Positions 12,901 through 24,122 of a stretch of 64,000 nucleotides of DNA are shown here, piece by piece (the stretch's first letter is position 1; every line of letters begins with the position of its first letter). Under the pieces are notes generated by a model that searched no databases, was not told the origin of the DNA, and saw only the letters and a list, made by a program, of their open reading frames with translations. The stretch is from positions 11,838,271-11,902,270 of the forward strand of contig JALIRH010000023.1 in the NCBI GenBank assembly GCA_023055505.1, in the 5' to 3' direction. Made by a program: the position numbers and the translations under genes. Source of the stretch: Callipepla californica brunnescens. Its lineage: Eukaryota > Chordata > Aves > Galliformes > Odontophoridae.

Positions 12901-15900
12901 CCATTCACTTTTGGAATACAGCCATACCTTTGAAATGGTGATAAGGCAGACTGACCAGGCCCTTTATACTGCCATGTCATAATAACTGATTAATAACCAG
13001 GCAGCTAGTGCCATCACTAGAGAGGGATAAGTCACACATACAAAGCTACATAACTTTTTCTAAAGGATGTCCAACAGTTGCCTATTTTGTGTCTTCGTAG
13101 CTCCTGAGGGAGTAGTAAGTGAATCTAAGGTGCAGAACTGATATTCAGTTGCATAGTCATGCTGGGACTTGTCACTGGTGGTAGCAAAAAATAAATAAAT
13201 ACAAAACCTACCCTCAATATATAGTAGCTAATAGTAGCTTAGTGGGTAGGGATGGTGGTAGGAGGATGGTTGGACTAGATGATCTTGTAGGTCCTTTCCA
13301 ACCTAATGTATCTATAAATCTGTGAATCTATGAGGTGTGAATACTCCCTCCTCACCAAGAAGGAAAGCTGCTCATGGTGCCTGCTCCTGAAGCACAAATT
13401 CAAGTCGTAGCAGAACAGCTGGCAGAAACTTCTTTATTATCATACTGGCAAGCACTTGAATTCTTGACATACTTCCTTCTACACCATCTAATGGGGCTGT
13501 AACCTTGAAAATACTCTAGTAATTGCAGCTCTGCAGTCTGTTGCACGTGGTGATGGAATTGGATGCCAGGGCAACACAGCCAGGCTCAGCTTGGCAGTTG
13601 ATTTCAGGTCATAGAAACCTCCATCTGTGGCAGGATCTGTTAATGCACGTAACACATGCTGGAGCTCATTAAACTGCCTCGAGTGCTGTAGCAGTGGAGG
13701 AAATGAAACTGGTAGAGCCCTTTTGGGGGAAGAGCTACAATAAACTGTATGATATGTTTTAAAGGATGTTAGTAGGTGTTGGTGAGCCAGACAAAGGCAC
13801 AGATTTCCCCAGAGCTGTGAAGAAAATGAAATTAAATCCTGTATTTCAGTTTGGAGCTGACTTTACAGGCTTGTGATTAATCTGTTGCTAGGTAAACAGA
13901 AGTGATCTCAGTAGAAGCAATACATTGTTTGTGTTGTCTCTCCATACATCTATCTAATATATTTGCAGTTTTAAACAATAACATCTCATTATAGATCTCT
14001 TGCCACCCTCTCCTGGAGAGTGTACTTTTGAAAAAGATGAGTGTGTTTTTACCCAGAAGAAGAGAGGTCGTGGGAGCTGGCAAAGGAGGAGGGGTCCAAC
14101 TCCCACCTCTTACACTGGACCAAAAGGGGACCACACTACTGGGGTAGGTGAGTTAAGCTTCACACTGAACTTTATAAACAAAAATTAAGAATTAATCAAA
14201 ACACTTTGAGATGGTAGCTTAGAACACAGAAAGTTTTTTCTTCTCTATTCACAACAATTATTGATCAAATGGAGTAAAAAAGTTTTGTTGGGTCCTTCTA
14301 GTGGTTCTGAGAATGTGATGTTTAATCTGCATGCCAAGTAAAAGATTCGGTCTGCATGTCTCAGAGTAGCCCTTTCCTTTAGGACAAAAAAGCATAGGAT
14401 GGCTTTCCTGGCCCTTCAGAAGAGCCATCTACCAGCCCTTAGCTTACGTGACCATTCCCTAGGACACAAATGCAGAAAAGTAGGTAAGCCTCAGCACCTC
14501 TGCACGAGCACTTTCCTAGTAATTAGGAGAAAACATGGGTAATACAGGAGCGGTCCCATAGGCCCTTTGTCTTAACAATAAGTTCCATCACCCCATTTTA
14601 CTCTTTGTACAGTGCCATTTTACTCTTTCAAGGATTTAAGTGAATAAGGCCCCCACTAGCATAAGTGAGCTCATAGGAAACTGTATCCAAGCTGCCCCCC
14701 TGACTGTAATACACAGCGACCTTTGCCAGTTACAAATAGCATCAGTATGTTGGGCACTTGTGTTCCTGCAGAAGACCTCAGGAATGCTTCCACTGGCTCT
14801 GGTATAAGATGAAGCTGCCCTAAGGCTTGTGAACTTAAAATGCTTATGTGTGTTTCAGAAGACTTAGGGTGCCCTGGATTTGCCCTCATCCACAAGGGAC
14901 AACATTCATCCAACGAGGAACAAAGTCAGTGGCAGTCAAGCTGACTCACCCACTGTGGCTGTCAGTCCAGTCTGCTAAAAATTTTAGCTGGATTATTAAA
15001 GAGGTCGGCCTGTTCAAAATGCTGCCAAGAGCTGCTATTGCTCTGTCAGCTGTGACTGAGTGTAAATCACATCCAGCATTATCAATCATAGTTATTTCAA
15101 CGGTGCATCTGAAATACTGCTCTGTGCAAGCTTAATTGAAGAACCTGGAAAACAGTTGTTTCCAGTTAATTAAGTGTTTTGCCCTATTTCTGATCTCTTT
15201 ACTTAAAAACACGACTTTGTATGTATTCAGCAAAATGTAGCTTTCCTATATCCTAGCAAAATATCAACAGATAAAACATAAGTTGCAACCTCAGCAGAGT
15301 ATGGACATCAGCTACGGAGACAGATTTGTGATGTCTGGGGCTGTGCAGCCAAAACCCTGCATGTGGACTTGAGAATGCAGATGGGAATGTTTTAGTTAGT
15401 ATTGAAATTTCAGCGTTACAAGAAGTTATGTACTTCCACTGTCAGTTATATATAGTGAAGATTCTAGGAAGAAATATTAAGAACTTTATAGTTAAGTTTT
15501 AAAGCTTGAAATTCCTCTTTCCAAGTTCTGAAATAAAAATGGGAATCTTCACTTCAAATCCTGAGTGCGTTCTGACCAGCTTTATTAGCAAAGTGATGCA
15601 AATGAAAAATGCAGTCTAAATATGAAACAAAAACATTTTCCCAGTAATGATACCTCAGTGCTGTGGAATGATTTTCAGGAGGGAATCTTGAAATTCTTGT
15701 CACTTTTCCAAAACAATATTTGAAGAACTATCATATTTAGGAAGCAAACTAAATGACACATTTTCTTTAAGTCTTTGTTGGACAGTGTGGTCCAGCTTTT
15801 CTACAGCAAGTAGGCGGATAATAACAAATCTTGAAGTAAGAGAGAATCTTTCCTACTCGTTTTTGTAGTTTATTTGAGAGGGTTTTTTTCCAGTGTGGGT

Positions 15901-18900
15901 GGCATTCTTGGAGAGGGCTATGTAGGCTGCGTTTGTACCACCTGCAGTCTCTTCTGCGTAATATAAACTAAAAGGATTTAAACCACACAAAAAATGTTGA
16001 TGCACTGATCAGTTTTCATCAGTAACTGAAACAGCTCTGTAAAGTGATCCAGCATTCAGGTTTGATTTTTTTTTTCCCTGTGGATATTCCTTAGGTAATA
16101 CCATTTTTCCTCATTCAAATACTCAATACTCTAGCTCTTCTGTTTCCAAGGACAGTATCTATCTCCTTGCAGCAGGAACACATTAAAAGAGTTTCTTGCT
16201 GAAGAAAAGTAGTGTGTTTCTCAGTTTCTGAAGCACAAACTGACTTCAGACTCATTTTCAGTTTATATATTTTACTAAGCATTCTGAGATTGGAGACTGA
16301 TAGTTTGTATTCTTGTTGAAGCAAGAGAATCTTTTAAGCTTGGCCTGTGGTGGGAAAACATGTTTACAGCAGCGTAATCATTTATTGCTTGTATCATGCG
16401 TTTGTTTGCAGTGAAACATGCCATAGAACTGTGTGGATTCAAATTCACAAAACAAGAGCTAATATAGTCCTTCCAGCAGTTTATAACATGATTTGGGTCT
16501 TAGAAATAAAGGCAGGATACTCTTATTAAGCTGTAGTACAAGCTATAGGTTTTGATTTTTAACGCAAACAGCTCTGAAGTATAGTTAATACCAAAACTTG
16601 TGGAGTCATGTGCACTCGGTTTGGAATACATAACCTGGGGAATCCTCCAGCATGCCACACCAAATGGTCTTTTCTTTACAGATCTGCAGCTGCAGATACT
16701 CATCCTTTTCACCCTTTCTCTCTAGTGCTGCAGACCACCAAACTACAGCGCTGCCTAGAGGATGACTTCAGCATGGGTTTGCTTAGGTAACAGGGCATTG
16801 AGGGTCCTGAGGCAGATCTGTCGGCTGCTCTTGCTGTTCTCAGGCTTTTTCCCTCTTCACTGTTGCTCAGGATTCTCCTTCCTCCTGGGGTCTGTCTCTA
16901 GTACTGCAGTCGCAGTGGCAGGAGGACAGCATTTCCTCTCCAACATGACCAGTAGGGAGCAGTGGGGCTGTAGGAAGGGTTGCTGTGAAGTCTGGATTCA
17001 GCACCTGCTGGTGGGGTGTACACAACAGCTGACCTGTGCAGCTGGTGGGATGTGGGGATGTTTCTCAGTCTTACGATACACCTCAGCTTGGGCCTTTCCT
17101 TAGCTGGAAATCACTAAATGAGGGATCTGAGGGAGGCAGGGGGAATAATTTGTCTGCCAGCAATTCATGACTAGTTTTTCAAATGATCAGAATTCATGCC
17201 TATTTCTCACCCATTCATGGATTCTAGGTAATCCAGTTTTACTCAGTCATGTCTTTGCATCTTTTTCACAGAAGGAAAATGTTACTGATGTCATATGTGA
17301 TTTGTACTGACAGGTACTTCAGTTCATTTGCTCTGTTAGTAGCACTGGCTCTGCACATGGCCTAAACAAGCATATTCCTGGTTTCAGAACAAATGTGGTT
17401 TGTTTTCTTTGCATTGCCTTCTGATGTTGTATATTTCACATGGTTGGGTTCTTTTCTTAGTTTCTTATATTAGCATTCACAAACATTTACTGCAGTATAC
17501 AACCATTACAGTATCATAACTACTGCAATTCACAAGCACAGCAAATAGTTTATAACATATTTTTCCTTCTCAAAAATTTCAGTTGTGGGTTTTTGTGCAA
17601 TGTGCTCATTAAACATAACGAATGGAGTGAGAAAATGTATTCTTCTTTATTAATGTTTGTGTGTCTTTTTAAGGATACTACATGTATATAGAGGCATCCG
17701 ACATGGTCTATGGACAGAGAGCATACCTAATTTCAAGATCACTAAGAGGAACCTCTGGAAAACAATGCTTGACATTTTTCTATCACATGTATGGAGCTGG
17801 GACTGGATTATTAAGTGTTTATCTAAAAAGAGAAGGTGATGATGAAGAGATTCCTTTGTGGAGGAGGACAGGGGAACAAAGCATCTCGTGGCTAAGGGCA
17901 CTGATAGAATATGAAAGTGACAGAAACTACCAGGTAAGAAAAAACAAACACAAAGCAGTCAAAACAAAAGGTGAAGCTGAACTATGCCCTAGAATCCGGG
18001 TTTTGAGTTGTATATGAATCAATGTAGACAACATTGAATGAATGGACATCTGAACAAGCTGAAGTAATGCATAATTTTGGAATAGAAAATAGGAGAACAG
18101 AACAGAACAAACCCACAAAGATAATTGATTCCAACCTGCCTGACCAGTTCAGGGCTAACCAAAGTTAAAGGATGTCATTGTGGGCATTATCCAAATGCCT
18201 CGCGAACCAGCATGAGGCTTCAGCCTCCTCTCTAGGAAGCCTGGTCCTAGAGTGAAATGAAACGTTAATTCATTAACTCAGAGTTACTTTTTAATATTAC
18301 TTAAGTGTTGTTTTTCCATCACGTCTTGTCAGTAGCTGTAGATTGTATGTAGGTCAGTTGGGCAATTTTTTTTTCCTTTCACTATCTAAAGCCTTGTACA
18401 AATTTGATATTGTCACCAAATTGTGATAAAAAGGCTGCATCTTGCAGCATGGTCTTCCATGGTGGCATCAAAGGCAAGGAATGATGCAGAGAGAAAGCTG
18501 AACTGATACTGACTGAAATTGCACTGGGCAGAAGACTACTAAACTGTTACTAAAATGCAAGTTTCGCTTCATCAAGAAGACCACAATAGAATGTGTTTTT
18601 CTCACCTAGCTTTCATTTGGGTAACACGTGACAATACATTTGAGCTGAAAAGGAAAATATGCACATTACACCATTGGAGTAAATTTGTCAGTGGTTTATA
18701 ATAAAGAAATATCCTACTGAGTTGTGTGAACAAATCTGTTCCCTTCAGCATAATACATTCCTGTAGTCTGTGAGCAAGGAAGTTAGTCCGCTAATGGAGC
18801 ATGGGAGTGTTTTTCCAAGCAACAGGCTTTCAGGACACACTGGATCCCTAAAAAGACTGCATGTTTTGGGAGGGGGACGGGTTGTTCTTTCAGTCCTTCC

Positions 18901-19314
18901 TTCTAGGTGGGATATCCATGGAAAGCGGTGTCTTACCTTTTCAGATTATTTTTGAAGCAATCCGTGGGGTGTCGATGAGAAGTGACACAGCTATTGATGA
19001 CATTCTGTTCCAAGCAGGACCCTGTTTAGGTAAGTTTAAGCTTACTTTGCTTTTCTTTGAAGGCATCTAGCAAGACACACAGCGTTTGTTTGTACTTAAG
19101 ACAGGCGATATGCCTTTTCTTGTAGCCCCTCTGAATGGATCTGTATTTATTACCATGTTGCTGTTCTATTTAGGTCCAACACAGTAATTATATTCTGTCA
19201 TATGAAAAAAATATATATATATTTACAGTGTTTCCACATTTTTGTATTCTAGAAGTGGAAGAAATTCAATTCTCATCAGGCTATCCCGACAGCTTGAATG
19301 AAATTGAGTATTAA
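786..19314 (+). CDS. MAMDC2: MAMDC2, 3' half of gene (spliced, seven exons: MAM domains 3 and 4 and C-terminus)
   Basis: This is the C-terminal half of MAM domain-containing protein 2, a secreted extracellular protein with four MAM domains that has been reported as a proteoglycan. The exons are 786-932, 1786-2051, 12154-12247, 13995-14147, 17674-17933, 18945-19029 and 19253-19314. Together they encode about 354 residues, matching roughly residues 332-686 of the human protein (686 aa). Diagnostic stretches are [12 protein letters not shown] and [11 protein letters not shown] (MAM3), [13 protein letters not shown] and [11 protein letters not shown] (MAM4), and the end [12 protein letters not shown]. 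Each MAM domain is split over three exons with the same phase pattern (1, 0, 1), as expected from tandem domain duplication. All splice sites are GT/AG, all junction phases agree, and there is no internal stop, so this part looks functional. The start codon, signal peptide and MAM1-2 lie upstream of the window. Downstream lies an SMC5-like exon, in keeping with conserved MAMDC2-SMC5 order. Confidence 0.93.
933..1785 (+). other. MAMDC2: MAMDC2 intron
   Basis: An 853-base intron between the first two exons of MAM3. Short open frames on the minus strand here have no recognisable similarity. I see no repeat or RNA gene. Confidence 0.85.
1786..2051 (+). CDS. MAMDC2: MAMDC2 exon: central part of MAM domain 3
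   Basis: The acceptor is TTGCAG and the donor GTAAGA. The phase-1 junction restores a Gly codon, giving [20 protein letters not shown], and the exon ends FKKPMPCK in phase 0. It is nearly identical to the human MAMDC2 core, including the [20 protein letters not shown] block. It carries the conserved MAM beta strands and one of the four typical cysteines (QFCLRFYY). Confidence 0.94.
4029..4815 (+). mobile_element. CR1 LINE fragment, reverse-transcriptase domain (fossil)
   Basis: Broken frames on the plus strand read as CR1 ORF2 reverse transcriptase: [17 protein letters not shown], then [18 protein letters not shown], then the catalytic-box variant FADDTK near 4518, and then the KCKVLHLG block near 4640. 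Stops and frameshifts are frequent, and both element ends are missing. The stretch after 4740 follows the CR1 sequence that encodes the 'many copies of SQQC' region. The element is in the sense orientation of MAMDC2. Confidence 0.88.
4860..5215. other. Unassigned block ending in AATAAA and a T-run
   Basis: This stretch directly follows the CR1 fossil and is richer in C and G than its surroundings. Near its right end it has TTCTAATAAATTG, followed by about 15 T residues. It might be an old LTR or other retroelement piece, but I do not recognise a family and see no matching ends. Confidence 0.25.
7090..7220 (+). mobile_element. CR1/L3-like LINE 3' fragment
   Basis: The bases around 7115-7200 (CACAGGATGCTGTGGAGGC, then GGAATTAGGCAAATTCATGG) follow the pattern of the 3' part of old CR1/L3 elements. 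The fragment is short and diverged and has no recognisable terminal repeat. Confidence 0.5.
12154..12247 (+). CDS. MAMDC2: MAMDC2 exon: end of MAM domain 3
   Basis: The acceptor is TTGCAG and the donor GTAAGA. The exon runs from phase 0 to phase 1. It reads [20 protein letters not shown], then [11 protein letters not shown]. The CGLVALDDI motif and the last Cys close the MAM fold. It matches the human protein almost residue for residue. Confidence 0.94.
12248..13994 (+). other. MAMDC2: MAMDC2 intron with a CR1 3' end
   Basis: Intron between MAM3 and MAM4. Apart from the CR1 tail at 13225-13335 I recognise nothing. The 113-residue minus-strand open frame at 12550-12891 has no family resemblance. 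Confidence 0.8.
13225..13335 (+). mobile_element. CR1 LINE 3' end
   Basis: It contains the hallmark GGTTGGACTAGATGATCTTG and the AGGTCCTTTCCAACC block, followed by a degenerate tail (ATCTATAAATCTGTGAATCTATG) like the 8-base terminal repeat of CR1. It is a 5'-truncated copy. Confidence 0.88.
13995..14147 (+). CDS. MAMDC2: MAMDC2 exon: first part of MAM domain 4
   Basis: The acceptor is ATATAG and the donor GTGAGT. The exon is phase 1 at both ends. It reads [20 protein letters not shown], then a basic stretch ([13 protein letters not shown]), then [14 protein letters not shown]. The CTFEKDEC pair opens the fourth MAM domain. The basic stretch is also present in human MAMDC2. Confidence 0.94.
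   Translation: MSCHPLLESVLLKKMSVFLPRRREVVGAGKGGGVQLPPLTLDQKGTTLLG
14148..17673 (+). other. MAMDC2: MAMDC2 intron (3.5 kb)
   Basis: No recognised repeat or exon. Open frames at 14848-15135 (plus, 95 codons) and 16762-17103 (plus, 113 codons) have no domain that I recognise, and no splice signals tie them to the gene. Confidence 0.75.
17674..17933 (+). CDS. MAMDC2: MAMDC2 exon: central part of MAM domain 4
   Basis: The acceptor is TTTAAG and the donor GTAAGA. The exon runs from phase 1 to phase 0. It reads [20 protein letters not shown], then [16 protein letters not shown], then [19 protein letters not shown]. It is very close to human MAMDC2. Its length (260 bases) is close to that of the equivalent MAM3 exon (266 bases). 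Confidence 0.94.
17934..18944 (+). other. MAMDC2: MAMDC2 intron with a minus-strand CR1 fragment
   Basis: Holds the CR1 piece at 18095-18260. The remainder has no recognised feature. Confidence 0.75.
18095..18260 (-). mobile_element. CR1 LINE 3' fragment, reverse orientation
   Basis: The plus strand reads AATTGATTCCAACCTGCC, then AAAGGATGTCATTGTGGGC, then CCTCTCTAGGAAGCCTGGTCC. These are the reverse complement of a CR1 3' region (the typical 'lone scar' of a 5'-truncated copy). Confidence 0.7.
18945..19029 (+). CDS. MAMDC2: MAMDC2 exon: end of MAM domain 4
   Basis: The acceptor is TTTCAG and the donor GTAAGT. The exon runs from phase 0 to phase 1. It reads [20 protein letters not shown], then LFQAGPCL. 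The final Cys closes MAM4. Confidence 0.93.
19253..19314 (+). CDS. MAMDC2: MAMDC2 last coding exon (C-terminus and stop)
   Basis: The acceptor is ATTCTAG. The phase-1 junction gives [20 protein letters not shown] followed by TAA at 19312-19314. The human protein also ends in SSGY, a few acidic residues and LNEIEY, so this short exon is secure. The SSGY site in an acidic context is a plausible glycosaminoglycan attachment point, which is inference. Confidence 0.92.
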
Positions 19315-19614
19315 ATACAGTCTGCTGAAAGGAGTGGAGTGCATAGGAAGCTTTCATGTGAGAAACTGAACAACTGCCTGTTTTAAAATGTGCTTTAAGT
19401 AAAGACTGGACTCGTGTGGATGCGCACCGAAGCATAAGAAAAACACAGAGCACTCGTGTTCCTCGCCTTTGCAATGAAATTATTGACTCAGGGCTTCTTA
19501 GACTGTTTTTTAATTTTTTGTTTTTGTTTTCTCTTTTGCATGAGGGTATCAGTTACTATATAAAGGCTTCCCATTTTGCACAGATCATTCAACACAGTAT
19601 TTTAGTGCTTTTTT

Positions 19615-19631
19615 TGTGTGTGTGTGTGTGT
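19615..19631 (+). repeat. Short GT microsatellite
   Basis: About eight GT units after a T-run, within the presumed MAMDC2 3' UTR. Confidence 0.85.
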
Positions 19632-19759
19632 AAATCTTTCAGGTATATAGGTAAAAAGAGGAAAGCAAAGGTGCACAATTAAAATCGAATATTGTGCTAT
19701 CTTAAATCTGCATTCAGTGAATGTTTTGTGTTGGGTATAGAACGGCTGTATGTTAAGGA

Positions 19760-19782
19760 AATAAATACTTTAAGAGAATAAA
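19760..19782 (+). terminator. MAMDC2: Candidate polyadenylation signals (two AATAAA)
   Basis: AATAAA at 19760-19765 and again at 19777-19782, about 450 bases after the MAMDC2 stop. They are canonical hexamers, but use is unproven. Confidence 0.4.
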
Positions 19783-19983
19783 GAAAAGACTGCTAGATAC
19801 TACTAATATCCTACAGGCTAAGTGCAATTATTCATACGACAATTCTCTCTGGGAAACTCTTAACACTTTGCTGGTAACTTTTGTGTTTTTATACTCTTTT
19901 ACTATAAGAAATATATTTGTCATCCTTAGCAATAAGAAGCTCACTTCTCACGTTTCAGTATAAATCAGTGTAACCTGCCGCCA

Positions 19984-20171
19984 AATAAAACAATCTGTAC
20001 ACTCACAAAGAATGTACTCACACTTTACCCAACCGCAATGCCTTGCAGTTATATTAATAAGATATTGAATTCACACAACTTGTTAATTTTGAAGATTGTT
20101 TTTTTTATATATTTGTTTAAAGTTTTTTTCTTTCTTTTTTTTTTTTGAAAATATTAAAACTTCCTAATAAA
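19984..20171 (+). terminator. MAMDC2: Candidate distal polyadenylation signals
   Basis: AATAAA at 19984-19989 and at 20166-20171. The second is followed by TGAAAATTGTCTGC, a plausible though weak GU-containing downstream element. Either would end the MAMDC2 transcript before the SMC5-like exon. Confidence 0.4.
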
Positions 20172-20199
20172 ATATAACTTTGAAAATTGTCTGCTTCAG

Positions 20200-23100
20200 T
20201 CTTCAGTTATTGGTGCAATGAAGAGCAACTGAACTTAAGATTATAGCCTTCATTTGTTGCTGTGAATGTGAAAAAATGAAGAGCGTGGGTTGTGTAACAC
20301 AGCTGATGGAAAGTGGTCTGATCTGCTCGTCCTCACTGACCTATAGAGGCAGTTCTCATATTCAAGCTGTTTCTGTAAGATAGGCTCCCTGAAAAACAGA
20401 AGAGCCTTTGATCCTTCCAGAACAGAGGATGTGGCATTTCTAATTGGCTTTAAGCATCAACAGCACCTGGGACATGCTAGATCAGGTTCCTTTTTTTCTA
20501 CAAAAGGTTTGGATTCCCTCCACCCAAAGCCTGTTACATGGAGAAGTACAGAGTGCATTTAGAAAAGAAAAGAAAAAAAAACCACACACTTTAAACCTAG
20601 CCTGTTAAGCTTTTCCTTTTGATGGCACACACACAAGAAAAGTGTTGCTCAGTAAGAACAATTCAGTAATAGAAAATGTTTGCTTACTGTTTGACATAAG
20701 TTGATGCAGTTTATTTCCCAGAGACTGAGAATTACCCCCCAAAAAGTGGCATTTAACAGTCCTGCAGCCAGCTGGTTACCAACCATTGTTCTTATTATGT
20801 TCTGAAAGTGAAACCAGGCAGAACCAGTGGACTGGTTCTGTTAAAATTGTTAAAATTGTTCTATAAAGCTAATGTTTTGGTATCGACACACGTTCAGATC
20901 AAATTATTTATAATAAAAACACGAAAGTGAAGTCATTAAAATCATCATGTTTGATGGTTCTCCATACTTCTGGTGGGACTTCTCAATAAAAGAAAATGGA
21001 GCAGAACATGTGATTGTCGTATTCCTGTCTCTAACATCTTCATGTAGCTCTGTTTCCTTCCAACAAAGTCATCAGTTTTAGACTGATATGAATAAGAACA
21101 TAAGCAAATTACTCTATTCTTTTCACAGTGGTTCTCTAGAAACCTCACTGGCATAATGATTTTAAAGATACCAGTGAGTGTGATATTTGTCCCACAGCAG
21201 CTTTCCACATATTTCTGCTTCTACAAGAGTTAAAGAACAGAGGGAAAAATTAAAAAATGGGTTTAAATCACTATCAGTAAGAAATTCTCAGTCAAGCCCC
21301 TTGAAAGAAGGGCTGTTATACATCTGAAAAACAGGGGAGATGTACTCAGATTTCTTTACTGGCAAACATCAGTTTTATGGTGATGTAAAAACACTCCTTT
21401 AGCTGTGCCCCATCGCACAACTCCCCATGCACTTGATTTCTGCCCTGGATCCATTTTTGTTTACTTTCTGTTGTTCTCTCAATACAGCAGTAGCTGTACA
21501 GGGTACAGGGAGCACAGAAGGAGAAAGACCAGTTCTGATTCTGTTCTGCACTCAGCCTACTCACTCCGAACATTTCTTCAAGAGCAACCGGAGAACCCAC
21601 AAGTAATTGCTTTGAGCCCGGTTGTGGCACAGCCCATAGAACACTATGAAAACTTCAAAAGCTGCTGAAGCACCCCAGACACTAGAAAGCCTGTATCTGA
21701 TTGCTGCAATTGCAGAATTGTGCTGCGGTGGAACTGAACTTGTCCTCAAAGCAGAAGAGGTCTCTTAATACCCTCTCTTCTTTAATGTTTTCCATTAGTT
21801 ATCATGTTGTCATTAACCTTATTAGTTTTTGAAAAGAGCAAAATTCTGATCTCAGTTGCACCAGTGGAAATCCAGAAAAAAAACAAAAAAATATCACTCT
21901 TATTCTAGATTTATATCGATGTAAATCAAACTCTATTCTGGATGAATGTTGTGTCACATCAAAATAAACCTAATGTGAACTCAAGTTTACAATCATGAGG
22001 CTTCAATAAGACAGCACAAACTGAATGCTAAATGCCTGGCATTTTGTTAGTCTGGATCTTAACACAGCTCAGAAGTGACTGTGAGTACGTGCTCAGGTCA
22101 CCTACTGCTCCAAAAGGACTACCATGTAAGGTAAAACCATAAAGACAGCAAGCTCCTTTTGTGGTATGATACATGAGTCAAAAGGTTTGCCTCATCCCAC
22201 TCAGTGGGTTGCAAGGAAGGTGAATCTTTGGAATTCCCCAAATACGGCACTCCCTGCTTGGCAGGGGTAACAGAGTCAGACAAAGACTCAGAGGAAGAAT
22301 ACAAAACAATTTCTTGAGGTTTACTATTGGTCAGCTACCTTCAGACAAAATCAGGTAACTTTCTAACAACAAAAATCATTATGGATGACGGTGCTTTGGA
22401 ATGGGTGTTATTTCCTGGTCAACTACTTTAAGGTGTATTTAGGCAACAGCTACTAAATAAATGAGTGAAAAGGGATCAAAAGGAAAATGAGGATAAGAGG
22501 AGAATGAAATAAATTTTGCACCAGCTCCACAGGTCCAGTGTTGTCTAGAGCAGGGGTCTTGATCTGTAGGTCAACCAGTGCCAGCAGAACATGCATGTTC
22601 AGCTTTACATAGTCCAGTTGGTCAATGACTGCGTACGAGGTGGCAACTTCCTAGGAGTTCCAGAAGATATGGGAATTTTCAGCAAGAGTCTCTGGTGATC
22701 ATGCACCACCTCCTCTGTAAGTGTCCATGAAAGGACAGGTGTAAAACATTTTGCCGCCCTGCCTCAGCAGAGCCTTGTCCACCTCCCCTACCTTCTCTCT
22801 TGAATTCAAATTGTTGAGTCAAGTTCCCCATTGGTCTATTACATCACCTGGTGGCTCAACAATGAGTAACAAAGAAAGGGGTCTAAAGATAATTTTTTCA
22901 GGAGTGGTGATGTTAACAAAAAGAAGGAATAAAGAGATAAGAAGAAGGTAGCTGAGTAATCATACATCCAACAATAGCTATGCTATCAAGAACACAAGAC
23001 CAATTAAAAAGGTTAGTCAGATTTGCACCAGCCATTTTCCCCACCCCATCTGTCCCAGTGACTATAAAATGTTGGAGAAACAGGATCCGAGCGAGAGTCC

Positions 23101-24122
23101 ATGAAAACAGTCTTCTGGTTGGAGTGACTGGAACGGTTCAGAAGTCTGATCAGCAATTTCTTTCATTTTTGTGTGAGCTACAAGTGGTGGCATTATGGAT
23201 AGTAATAGAACATTCTTCTTCGGCTAAGTTTAACACTAAGCACAGTCCCTGTTCCTTATGTAACGTATTAAGTACAACTTGGGTGCTGGCAGCACCCTCC
23301 TCAGTGTGTGGAGTAGCACAGGACTCAAAGACTTGCAGAATTGAAAAGCCAGGATGTATTCTACAGCTTAGGCTTTCATCTCCTTCCGTGACTGCAGTGA
23401 GAGGCAACTGAGTGGATAATATGAAATCCTAGTTAAAGTTAATAGGAGATAACCGACTTCTCACTTCCACAGTGTAGGAGGATGCCACCCATAAAAATCA
23501 GATTTCCTTGACATGTATAAGGGTGTTTTATAAAGGTCTGGAGCCATTGATCTGGATGACTTCCAGTTGTGCTTTTATTATTTTAGTTCAGGGTTCCTCA
23601 TATTTGCTTCCAAGAGATTATATGGTGACATTAGAATACTATTGTCAGCTTTTTTCAAGCATTTTCTCTTGTTTTCACCAATATTTCGATTAAATGGAAT
23701 ATACTTCAGTAGTTCTTTGGAGCGCTCAGTCTGGTATCTTAAATGATTGCATGTATTTTGTGATAACAACTCTATTTTGATCTGAATGCCAACATGGCAG
23801 CACTGTGTTGCTGTTTTCATGATTAGATAGTTCTATACTATGTAGCTGCGTTGCTACATGAGTCACTGAGGGCACTACCTTCCCTATACCTCCTGCTCTA
23901 CCCCTCCATAGTCTGTAGCTCCATCCCTCCAGAGGCCTGCTTCTATTGGGGCTGTCCATGTGCTGCAGCCTCCTTCAGGCCATGTTCACTGCTGCACAGT
24001 GGTTAGGAGTTTACTTTTATGTTATGCATGGTATCAGCTACTATTGTGCAATATATGTAGCCAGCTTGCATGTACCTATGTAGGTTTATGATAAGAATGC
24101 CAATGAGTTTTCATTATTTTAG
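20200..24122. other. Intergenic stretch without recognised gene
   Basis: Mostly AT-rich sequence. Between about 22500 and 23480 it is less AT-rich and has a 143-codon open frame (22980-23411) with an overlapping 85-codon frame on the other strand. I recognise neither as a protein family. An eroded retroelement is possible. If the SMC5-like exon belonged to a full gene, its upstream exons should lie here, but I found none. Confidence 0.5.

Larger units (their letters stand above)
19315..20200 (+). other. MAMDC2: MAMDC2 3' UTR (extent uncertain)
   Basis: AU-rich sequence following the stop codon, with a short GT repeat (19615-19631) and four AATAAA hexamers. The last one, at 20166, is followed by a T/G-containing stretch and would give a 3' UTR of about 0.87 kb. 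Which signal is used cannot be told from the sequence. Confidence 0.6.

Noticed and set aside
16762..17103. 113-codon open frame in a MAMDC2 intron
   Set aside because: No domain, no splice signals in register and no reason to include it in MAMDC2, whose MAM4 exons already join cleanly across this intron.
22980..23411. A 143-codon open frame
   Set aside because: No recognisable domain, codon pattern or splice context, so it is kept only as part of an unexplained stretch.
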